Of a stretch of 64,000 nucleotides of DNA, positions 25,373-34,180 are shown one piece after another. The DNA comes from Cyanoderma ruficeps (taxonomy: Eukaryota > Chordata > Aves > Passeriformes > Timaliidae): positions 11,984,944-12,048,943 of the forward strand of contig VZDJ01006585.1 of NCBI GenBank assembly GCA_008694505.1, read 5' to 3'. How positions within the stretch are numbered: the first letter of the stretch is position 1; each line of letters starts with the position of its first letter. The notes below the pieces were generated by a model that was given only the letters and a program-made list of their open reading frames with translations, was not told where the DNA came from and made no database searches. The translations under genes were made by a program, and so were the position numbers.

Positions 25373-26275
25373 GGCACAGAGGGCCCTTGTCTTTGTTGAT
25401 TTCCACATGTCTCTGTGTGCCTCAAATGAAGGTTGGTTATGGTACCAGATCATCTTGAACAGAAGAAAAAGACAAGGTGATTGTTTTGAATGCATGAAAA
25501 TAGCTGCATTGTAGGCATCTACATCTGTGTGAGGTACAGTTTAAAATAGGTAGAGATGAAAAGCACCTGTAGATGTGAAGGATCTTTTGTAGCAATGGAG
25601 TACTGAAAGACGAGGGGTGAATAGGTCTTATGTGTGATTATTTCTCTTCATTTTCAGAAAAACAAGCCCATGCTGAAAGGTAGGCATCAGCACTCACAAA
25701 GTCAGGATTCTCCTGAAGCATCAGGTTCAGGATGGAGTGTCAAGCATTGCTAGAGTTGTGAGCAGGAAATTAACACATCACTTTGAGTGTCTAGAGAGAG
25801 AGAATTGACAAGATGAATTAATTTTAATAGCAGAACTGGAAAAAATAGATTTAGAGGATGCAATGAAGAAGAAAGTATTTGTAAGGAAACACAGGACAGA
25901 CATTTCAATCCCATGAGATAAGAACTTCTGTCACTCATTAAAAAAAAAAAGCCTTATTCTTGGACTGAAAGCAAGAGTTGTCATGGTACATCTGCCATTA
26001 GTTTAGTGACTGGCAATGTCTGTTTTAGGTAGTGGTACCTTAGTTTCTTCTGATCAGAGCAGGAAATTATAATCCTTTAAATAATTTTAAAACATATTAA
26101 TTTAAAATATTACAGAAAAGTTTCTAACTCCACAGACTGCTTTTTGGCATATATATGCCAGTTAAATTCTGGAAGAGGCCAAACAGAACAATACATATAA
26201 AATTACTGGAAATTACTATTTGAAATTCTAGGAGGAGTAACAAGTAATAATAAAAATCTAAAAAAAAAAAAAAAN

Positions 26276-26320
<45 letters not shown>

Positions 26321-27587
26321 TCCCAAACAAACAATCACACAACCAGTTAAAATAACTGACTAAGCTGTTTTAAACTGATTTAAAATTCAGTTTGAAGAAC
26401 TAATCACACATAGACAGCCTGCGGTTGTGGCTTTTTAATCCAGTAGGTGTAAAATTGAAATCCTCACATTACTATGAGAGAACTATTTTAAGTAATTAGG
26501 GCAAAGCCTGTGTAAGATGTTCTAAACATAAAACATCCAGGGTAAAGAACTGTGATCAAAATAGGATGCTATAAACTTTGCAGCATAGAAGACGATTTTA
26601 AGTGAACTACATTAATTTGGGGCAGTTTTACATTCTGATTTATATGACTTTCTTCAGCACTAATACAGCAACACTTTTAGTCTTCAGTTTTTACTCTTTC
26701 TGATTCCTTATCACTATAAACACCATCCACAACAATTCTCAGCTCTAACTGCAGAAGCAGCTTTGGTTCTTGGTTTGCTCTTCATATCCATGTAGAATAT
26801 GAACTTCACTGTGTGTTAGTGACAAGTTTTTTAGCTTCTAGCTTACAGTATACATCTAAACATTGAAAGGACTGAATTGCATTCTTAAGGAACTTTTCCT
26901 TGTACTTGGGTATTGGGTTCAGCTTCCAAACTGTAGGCTGTAGACGTTGATTGCAGTTAATTAAACTTAGTTGTCTTGGCACATAATTTTGCATCCATTT
27001 ATGTGTTTATGTTATCATTACAGTCAGTGATGATCTAGCAGTAACTAGTGAAAGCAGTTTAGAAAGCAATTCAATTCACCAGAAAATAGACAATTATTTT
27101 TGTTTATCTGTAGTTTTCTAGTATCCATTAACTAAAACCCACCCAGATGTATGCATTTTGATGTATAAATAAAATTATACAGTATCTTTCTCTGTGGTAC
27201 TTAGATGTAGCTGTTTATTTCATCTCTCTATGTGGATAAGTGTCTTTCTTTAGGAAAGATGGTATTTTCTATAGGAAAAATGTATTTAAAATCTGGGGGA
27301 CTAAATGAGACAGATTTCACCCCAACTGAAGAGTTGATACTGCAGGACTGTGGAATAACTATCCACACAGCACTTACATAAAAACATACAGTGGGAGTAC
27401 TACAGATAGGTGAAAAATTCTATTGTGGCAAAAACCCTTTGCACATATTACAAGCTATTACATTTAATAGATCTAAAATGGCAATTATTTAGTTAAAAGT
27501 TGGTAGTACTTTTCCAACATCCGAGAAGACTGTGGAAGGCTACGTGTTGCGGTGCATGATTCAGGTTTTTCCAATGTTCTGTGTGTT
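25373..27587. other. Unassigned non-coding DNA with a long poly-A tract
   Basis: Apart from the poly-A tract at 26260-26318, no feature is recognised. The frame at 26124-26342 (minus) is only poly-Phe read from that tract. Confidence 0.5.
26260..26318. repeat. Poly-A tract with one uncalled base
   Basis: Fifty-nine positions are all A except an N at 26275. The tract is preceded by 'aataataaaaatct' and followed by 'gatcccaaac'. It could be the tail of a retroposed transcript in plus orientation or a microsatellite. The N shows that assembly or base calling was difficult, so the true length is uncertain. Confidence 0.85.
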
Positions 27588-28047
27588 TGTAGTGTTCCGG
27601 TCCCAATTCCCCCCTTAAACCCCCCTGATGGTGTGGCCCTTGAACTTCTGTGTCAATCACCCTGCTAGAGTTAGAAGATTCTGGGGATGAAGCCCCTGAT
27701 TTGTCAAAGTAATTTAGATGCCATCTACATCTATTGTCTTTATAATGTACCTTACTGGCAATTGGTCCCTAGCCCTTTCCTGCCCCAGAGACACCCCTGG
27801 TACTTAAGGTAAGCCCAGAGGAATTTCCGCTCTCTTGCACCTGGAGTCCGGGACCCTCTCTGCCTTCCATCTGCCCTTGAGGGGTTTCCTGGAGAAATAA
27901 ACCATCTAAAACCAAGCGAGAGCCGCTCTTACTTCCACGCCGACTATCACGCTTCAGCCTGAGATCCAGGACCAGCAAATCTCTGACATATAGATTCCCG
28001 GGGCGAGTTAGCCAGTGAAGCAGCCCCAGAAAGTGGAATTCTATAGT
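27588..28047 (+). mobile_element. Probable retroviral LTR (unclassified)
   Basis: A GC-richer, CpG-bearing block begins TGTAGTGTTCCGG. It shows a TATA-like TACTTAAG at 27801-27808 and AATAAA at 27896-27901, spaced as in a U3-R-U5 LTR (about 90 bases from TATA to the polyadenylation signal). U5-like sequence with several CpGs follows. The 3' boundary is uncertain: I place it before the primer-binding-like TGG at 28048, but the preceding bases are AGT rather than the usual CA. An alternative end is CTGACA at 27988. No second copy lies in the window. The many surviving CpGs suggest a younger insertion than the other LTRs here. Confidence 0.5.
27801..27808 (+). promoter_or_regulatory. TATA-like box of the LTR candidate
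   Basis: TACTTAAG lies 88 bases before the AATAAA at 27896-27901, a spacing that suits an LTR with a short R region. Confidence 0.35.
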
Positions 28048-28469
28048 TGGTTCTCCAACGTCGGGGCAATTGAACCCCAACACCAGAGGGACTGAATCTC
28101 AGCGACAGACGCCGCCCAGAGAAGCACGAAGCTTCAGGGTGTGTTGCGAAAAAGCGTGAGAAGCAAGGCTGCCACCGTGTGGTTCATCTCAAGGGGACCA
28201 ACAGGATTGAGTGCACCTCGAAAATCTTGAAAAAAAGGAGATTGAGGACAATACTCTTTGGTGAGCTTGGCACCGGTGAAAAAACCATCTCCAGCGGAAA
28301 AAGGGTAGCTACCCAGCACCAGGAAGTCCTTTTACGGCGTGTGAAATCCCCACCGCAACAGCTACCCTGGCCTAAAACTGCTGATTATTTGCTTTTGAGA
28401 TGTTACCTCCCTTTGGGACTTCATGCACCCAACCCATTGGGAAACGGAGAACTTAAGTAACTCTCTACA
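28048..28469 (+). mobile_element. Probable retroviral 5' leader next to the LTR candidate
   Basis: Starting at 28048, TGGTTCTCC then GTCGGGG and TTGAACCCC resemble a primer-binding site extended along a tRNA 3' arm in antisense. The next 350 bases keep an unusual CpG content ('agcgacagacgccgccc', 'gttgcgaaaaagcgtg', 'ttttacggcgtg'). A splice-donor-like GGTGAGC lies at 28259-28265. A 93-codon frame (28179-28460) has no domain I recognise and could be a start of gag or chance. The segment ends in CTACA at 28465-28469, the inverted match of TGTAG at 27588, so the whole 27588-28469 block could instead be one long solo LTR of 882 bases. No polymerase or envelope sequence follows. Confidence 0.4.
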
Positions 28470-29594
28470 TAGGCAAAGCTCAAAAGGAAAAGAGTACCAA
28501 TTATTATTTGTATTTAGATTAAGCTGCTGTATTGATTTATTTTTCAGTAATGCAGTAGCAACCTGACTCCATCTTGATGATATATTCTGAGAACATATTC
28601 AGAGAACTCAGAAGTCATAAAGGTTTGTGAGCAAAAAGATGCAATTTAGAGAGAACTAGTACAGAAACAATTTAGTGACAGTAAAGAGGTCAGTAGACAG
28701 AGGGCAATTGTTGCCTGGCACTAGAAAGGATAATGCAAGCTTCTCTAATACCACTGAACCAGATATTCAGGCTTGGCTTTTCATATAAGAAGTGGTTCAG
28801 GAATTCAAGGATAGATGTATGTAGACATCTCTGAGTACCTGACCTTTCCTACTAGGAAAATTTCAAAGTGGCAGAAGTTTGAGTTTGCTAATGTAAAAAT
28901 TCACAGTGATGATACTGAAAAGACATTCTTCAGTTGTCATCAAAGTTCTTTCAGTATGAAATCAGAAATGTCTCCTCAATTTCTTTTTTTGAAGAATTTT
29001 TTTTCTTACAAAGCACAGATTTAAACATTTTTAGTGTTGCTATATCACTTAACTTCTTGTTTCTTATATATATATTTTCATAAGTAATTTAAACCATAGG
29101 AAGCACTCAATTTGAAACTTGTGCAATCATAACTATAAGGCTGAGAATCCTTATTGCTACCTTAAGTTGTAGGTCAGGACAAGTACTTTCACAGCTGGTT
29201 GCTTTGTAAAACATTTTATAACTGATCAACAAAATTATCTGTCATACAAGAACTTACAGCACTGGAAAGTCAGTCAGGTAAATTCTTTTTCATACATGAT
29301 TTCTTCGTGGTTTATCCAAATTTGCAATTAATTTCGTGTTAATTTCCATTGATTTCTCTGGATGCAGAGGAGAAGTGAGGTACTTTTTGTCAGGAGATCA
29401 CTATGAGATATTTTACCTCTTGAAGAGATAAAACTTCTTTTTATAATCTATCTCTGTTTAAAGATTAAGGAGCCACTAGTCTATTGTTTACTTAGGAATA
29501 GACAAATTAGTAGATGTTAATGAATGAATAGTGTAGAAAGGTTTGTGTGAACACAGAGTCTTAGGGTTTCAATATGTTTAGTTAATGGAAAAGC
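28470..29594. other. Unassigned AT-rich non-coding DNA
   Basis: Base composition drops back to the AT-rich background right after 28469. No feature is recognised. Confidence 0.5.
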
Positions 29595-29645
29595 AGTCAT
29601 ATAACGGTCTAGTTGGAAGGGGCCTTAAAAATCACTGAGTTCCAT
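29595..29645 (-). mobile_element. CR1 retrotransposon, tiny 3' scrap
   Basis: 'ggtctagttggaaggggcc' followed by 'ttaaaaatcactgagttcc' matches the minus-strand CR1 3' UTR. Only about 50 bases are recognisable, so the call is weaker than for the longer copies. Confidence 0.55.
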
Positions 29646-29917
29646 TTAGTAGAAAGCTTATAATAGAAATGAAAAAAAATATCATTGCAAAATGAACTTT
29701 TTTCCTGAAGAACTTGCTACAAAGATGAAATAATAGCAGCTTTCTGACTTCTATGTTAAGGGTTTTTTTTTTTTCTTTCAGAAGCACTTTGAATAGAATC
29801 TGTATGAGTAGTTTTATTTTATTTATCCTGATCTTTCTACAGGTATGTACAAAGAGTGTAAAAGCAAATCATACTTTCAGGAATGGGAAAAGGTGGTGTT
29901 TTTTTTTTTTTTTTGAA

Positions 29918-30145
29918 GTAGAATGGATTGGGTTGGAAGGGATGTTAAAGGTTGTCTAATTTCCATTCCCTCTGCCATGTACGGGGACAACTTTCACTAT
30001 ATCAGGGCTCCATCCAGCCTGGCCTTGAACCCTTCCAGGGGTGGAGCATCCACAACCTCTCTGGGCAACCCGTTCCAGGGTCTCACCATCGTTATCGTAA
30101 GGAATTTCTTCCTAATATCTAACCTAAGCCTACTCATTTTCAGTT
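29918..30145 (-). mobile_element. CR1 retrotransposon, left part of a split older copy
   Basis: The minus-strand CR1 3' region in order is 'gggttggaagggatgtta', 'ccctctgccatgtacggg', 'ccatccagcctggccttg', 'aacccttccaggggtggagc', 'tctgggcaacccgttccagg' and 'tttcttcctaatatctaacc', ending at 'cattttcagttta'. The next words expected in the family ('aagccattcccttttgtcc') appear only at 30472, beyond a second CR1, so this copy was interrupted by a later insertion. Confidence 0.9.
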
Positions 30146-30465
30146 TACAGAATCACAGAATCACGGAAGCACAGAATCACAGAATCACAGAATGTGTAGG
30201 TTGGAAGAGACCTTCAATATCATCATGTCCAACCCAGCCCTAACACCTCAACTAAACCATGGCATCAAGTGCCACATCCAGTCTTTTTTTAAACATGTCC
30301 AGGGATGGTGACTCTACCACCTATCCAGGCAGACTATTCCAGTACTTAATCACTCTTTCCGTGGAAAACTTCTTCCTAATATCCAACCTATATTTCCCTT
30401 GATGCAGCCTGAGACTGTGTCCTCTTGTTCTGTCAGTTTCTGCCTGGACAAGGAGACCAACCGCC
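30146..30465 (-). mobile_element. Younger CR1 inserted into the older CR1
   Basis: The block starts with five or so tandem AATCACAG-type octamers (30146-30192), the CR1 3' terminus in reverse. It continues with 'gtgtaggttggaagagacc', 'cccagccctaacacctcaac', 'atcaagtgccacatccagtc', 'gtccagggatggtgactcta' and 'gcctgagactgtgtcctctt', breaking off after 'caaggagaccaacc'. It belongs to the subgroup with the 'cctaacacctcaacta' signature, the same as the insert at 38006. The flanking CAGTTTA (30139-30145) and the CCATTTA near 30466 may be a worn target duplication. Confidence 0.9.
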
Positions 30466-30562
30466 ATTTAAAGCCATTCCCTTTTGTCCTGTCACTACAT
30501 GTTCCTATAAAAAAGCCCTCTACATCTTTCTTGTAGGCCATTGTCAAGGCACTGCAATAGTT
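30466..30562 (-). mobile_element. CR1 retrotransposon, right part of the split older copy
   Basis: 'aagccattcccttttgtcct', 'gtcactacatgttcctat' and 'aagccctctacatctttctt' continue the CR1 stretch that stopped at 30145. They are followed by a 'tcaaggcactgcaatag' block, after which similarity is lost. The exact continuity of words on both sides is what identifies the nested arrangement. Confidence 0.85.
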
Positions 30563-32389
30563 CACTCTTACGGAAAGGTTAAAGCAAAGCACAAGGTTCC
30601 ATTCTGTTTGCAACGTTACTGCCAAATTATAGTAGCAATAGTAATATATGCAAATACATATATGCACACGTACAGAGTGTGACATCTCCTTAAACTGAAC
30701 TGTAGCTGACTACATAGAAAAAGGAACTTTATGTAATGAGGATTACTATATCACCAAGGCCAGGAGCTTGACAGGATTCAGAAAGTAATTTGCCACTGAT
30801 GAGAGCATCTATAGGATTAAAAATAAAACCGAGTAATTTAGACAGAATGTAAACCCGTATTCCTTAGGCCTCTTGTACGAGAGTTAAGGAGAGACACTTC
30901 TAGGAGCAAAGAAATTAAGAATTTCCCAATTCATTGCTCAAGAATTTGCATAAAAAAGTAATGGGCAACTGGAGAAACTCCTACTAGAAGGGGTGCTGAA
31001 AAAGTGGAAATTTATATTGTCTGCTGAGCTGTTCTCCTGTGATCCTGGTTTTAGTTTCAGACTCAAGTCCCATTTCAGCAATGACAAGTAAATCATTGTA
31101 TAAGACTTGCAGATCTCTTGATAGTCTAGAAGTGTTGTACTCTCTTGATACTCAAATACACCTGTGCTGGTTTTGCACTTCATCACTGAAAGATGAAGAC
31201 AGCATAAATGACATCTTCTATATGACCACTTACATTTGCTTGATATTGGAGAACAAATGCCTCTTGTCTAAGAGTTCAGTCAATCCCTGCATCATTGCAA
31301 GGTTACAACATGAATAACAAAAATTTAAAGGATAGATTCGTGTGAATGACTTTGGCTCTTTCAAGCACAAATACAGCTGCACAGCACTATTAAAAAACCC
31401 CCAAAAAAACTGGTTCAAACCCAGCCTCTCTCCCCCACCTCAGCAGATCTAGTACCTAAAGCCTGTCTTTCTAGACTGTCACAAACTGAAATGAGAACAG
31501 AAATATCAAATATAGAAGATAAGATGGTGACTTTTGGAGTTTGAATCTAACATGTTATTGTCCTCCAGCATGAGTCACACATATTGTTATTTTATTTTAA
31601 ACAACATTTTTGTATGGAAATGCCAAACTTTGCTAAGAATAACAGAGAGGGTGTGAATAGAGTGACCAGAATGAATTCATCTTTTCCACTCTGCTTTAAT
31701 AGTAATACAGCTCTGGGAGGCCTTCAGGCACTAACTGCTCACATATCAGTAGCCATTGACAAAACCCACCATAATATTAGTCTTTAAACTACTTTTTCAA
31801 TCACTGTGATCAGTGACATCATTCTTAATGCGTAAATGGAACAAAAAAGTGATAATAGGTATATAAATATTTTAATATATTATATAAATGCAATACCTAT
31901 ACAATATATATATAAATATAAATATATAAAGCAAAATCTCTCAAAATTCTGAGATTTTCTGAAAAGATTGAAACATGAAAGCATTAAATATTGCAGGCAT
32001 CTAAATGATAGTGGAAGGACAATAAAAGTAGCAGGACCTGGGTTTAAAATTTGTAATGGAAACCTTCATTTCAGCTAGCTTTTCTGCTCTGATTAACAGA
32101 ATTTCTTTAAGATTTAGACCTACATTTTCCAAGGGTAAAAATTCCAATTTTTATTGCTATCAGAAAAATAAGGTGGGAAAAGAGAGACCTGGAAACATAA
32201 AAACTTAAGATATTGGAAAATAGGATATAGGTCATTCCAGCTTTCTGATATCAGTTTAAGGCACTTGCTACTGAATGCAAGTATTTGTCATTGGATGGCT
32301 ATTTCCTTCCTTTATGTGAAATAAAGTGATGACACTGTTTCAATGTCAGATTTTTCTTTATAGATGTTCACATCACAAAGAACTTATTT
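30563..32389. other. Unassigned AT-rich non-coding DNA
   Basis: No gene is supported. An AT microsatellite-like tract with an ATAGGTAT ... ATACCTAT inverted pair lies at about 31855-31930. Confidence 0.5.
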
Positions 32390-32476
32390 TTGGCAATGCC
32401 CTCAGAGGGGGCTTTCTTTCCTGCAAGGACATGCTATTCACTCATGGTCAGTCTGGTGTCCTCCAGGACACCCAGA

Positions 32477-32674
32477 TCATTTCCTAGTAAGCAAGTTTTT
32501 CTTTTTTGCCACTGCCGTGTACTGGTGGATGGAGATATTCCTCCCCAGAAGAAATATTTTTTTGCCTTGGTTGAACTTCATAAAATTCTTTTCAACCAGC
32601 TTGTCCAGGTCCCTCTGAATGACAGCAAAACCATCTGGAGTATTAGCTAGTCCTCCCAGTTTTGTGTTGTCCAT
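32477..32674 (-). pseudogene. CR1 reverse transcriptase remnant, palm to thumb
   Basis: A 65-codon open stretch follows directly on the catalytic box, which reads Phe-Met-Asp-Asn at 32666-32677 instead of Phe-Ala-Asp-Asp. It then carries TKLGGLANTPDGFAVIQRDL and NFMKFNQGK, close to the family order. The apparent start Met is the second residue of the mutated box and not a real start. Downstream sequence loses similarity. Confidence 0.85.
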
Positions 32675-33029
32675 AAAATTGCCTTGGGTTCACTCTGTCT
32701 CATCTTCCCCATTATTAATGGAGTTCTTAAGCAACATCGACTCAGTACTGATCCCTGAGTACACCACTAGTGAGTCCGTTCAGGCTGGACTTTGTGCCTC
32801 TATTCACAACCCTTTGGGCCCGGCACCTCTGACAGTTTTCAATCCACCTCACTTTCTGTGTATCTAGCCCATCCTTTGCCAGCTTGTCTGCCAGGCTGTT
32901 ATGAGTAAGGGTCAAGAGATCAAGTGAAGTCGAGATAAGCAACATCCAGCGCTCTCTTCATATCCTTCAAACCATTCATCTGATCATAAGAAGTCTATCA
33001 GATGGGTCACATTATTTTGACTTTCTGAA

Positions 33030-33335
33030 TCATTGCCGACTCCTCCCAATCATCTTCTTAACCTTCATGTGCCTGAAAACTGTTTCTGGGATTATTTTCT
33101 CTATCTCCTTCTTAGAGAACAGTGTGAGGCTGACTGTCCTGTCATAGTCTAAGTCTTCACTCTTGCCTTTCTTGAAGATAGATATGGCATTTGCATTTCT
33201 CCTGTCCTTAGGATCCTCTTCCATTTGCCATAACCTTTTAAAGATAATCAAGACCGACCTTGCAATGTCATAAAACAGTTCCCTTGGCACTTGTGAGTGC
33301 AACTCATCAGATCCTATTGACTGGTGCATGTTCAT
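33030..33335 (-). pseudogene. CR1 ORF2 remnant, N-terminal RT fingers
   Basis: A 101-codon open stretch carries the region just before and at the start of the reverse transcriptase: a GSDELHSQVPREL block (family GPDGMHPRVLREL), an ARSVLIIFKRLW block, a AISIFKKGKSED block and a RTVSLTLFSKKEIEKIIPE block. It is open by chance survival; the flanking parts of ORF2 are broken. No promoter or start context is present. Confidence 0.85.
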
Positions 33336-33647
33336 TTTTTTTTTTTAAATGTTCTCTAACCTCTTCCTGTGAGGGTCTTTTTACCTTTGGACTTTCCCAC
33401 AGGCCTCATGGACCTGAGAATCCTGAACCCTTATATTTCCAGAAAAGACTGAGGTAATGAATATGTTATTTTTTTTCTTTATGCTTTATCACTAGGTTCT
33501 TCACACAATTCAGTAGTGGTATCACATTTTTCCTAGTCTTCCTTTTGCTAGTAACAGATGTTTAGAAAGCCTTCTTGTTGCCCTTTACCAGATTCAGCTT
33601 CAAGTATGTTAGGTCTTTCGCAGCTTCATCCCTGTTTGACCCAGATG

Positions 33648-34180
33648 AGAACCTTCTGCCATTGGTAGGGATGCCAGTCACTAGGTGATGTAGCTCAGAG
33701 CCCAACCCAACCTGGCCTTGAATGCTTCCAGGGATGGGGCAACCACAGCTTCTGTGGGCCTCTTGTTCCGGTGCTTTGCCATCTTTATCCTGGTACCTAA
33801 TCTAAACCTAGTCTCAGTTTAAAGCTATCTCTTCTTGTCCTGTCACTACTTTTAAATAATGTATCTCCATCTTTCAGGTACGCCCCTTCAGGTTCTAAAA
33901 GGCTTCAGCAAGGTCACCATATGTCACCCTTCTCCATGCTGAACAACCACATGTCTCTCTGCCTCTTTTTGTAGGAGAGTTGCTCCATTCCTCTGATCAC
34001 CTTTGTAGCCCTTCTCGGAACTCCCTCTAACAGGTTCCCATCATTCTTTTGTTGATACCCTCACCTCTGCTCTGTCCTCATGAGAATCCCTTCCCTTCAC
34101 CTGACAGACACACTTCTTTTGATGCAGCCCAGGAGGCAGTTGGCCTTCAAAGCTATGAGCAGACACTGCTGCACTGCTGA
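33648..34180 (-). mobile_element. Second minus-strand CR1 abutting the first
   Basis: The words 'ctgccattggtagggatgcc', 'caacctggccttgaatgctt', 'ccagggatggggcaaccaca', 'cagtttaaagctatctcttc', 'ttgtcctgtcactactttta', 'ctccatgctgaacaaccaca', 'gttgctccattcctctgatc' and 'atgcagcccaggaggcagtt' give the CR1 3' UTR and C-terminal ORF2 in reverse. It sits where the upstream ORF2 of the neighbouring copy should continue, so it probably inserted into that copy. The 3' octamers and the last 50-60 bases are not recognisable. Similarity ends at about 34180. Confidence 0.85.

Larger units (their letters stand above)
32390..33640 (-). mobile_element. CR1 retrotransposon, internal ORF2 segment without 3' UTR
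   Basis: The reverse strand reads CR1 ORF2 from the linker between endonuclease and reverse transcriptase (33640 side) to the C-terminal RT (32390 side). Visible pieces are an SIFKKGKSEDLDYDRTVSLT block near 33115-33175 (family VFKKGKKEDPGNYRPVSLT), a FMDNTKLGG block at 32651-32677, an AVIQRDLDKL block and a NFMKFNQGK block. Several frameshifts and stops separate them. Unusually, the 3' UTR and octamer end are missing: at the 32390 edge similarity stops inside ORF2, so a deletion or later rearrangement removed the 3' end. Confidence 0.9.

Noticed and set aside
26124..26342. Minus-strand frame with a long poly-Phe run
   Set aside because: It is simply the translation of the poly-A tract at 26260-26318.
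30146..30192. Tandem 8-base repeats that could suggest a CRISPR array or microsatellite
   Set aside because: These are the AATCACAG octamers that form the normal 3' end of CR1 read in reverse.
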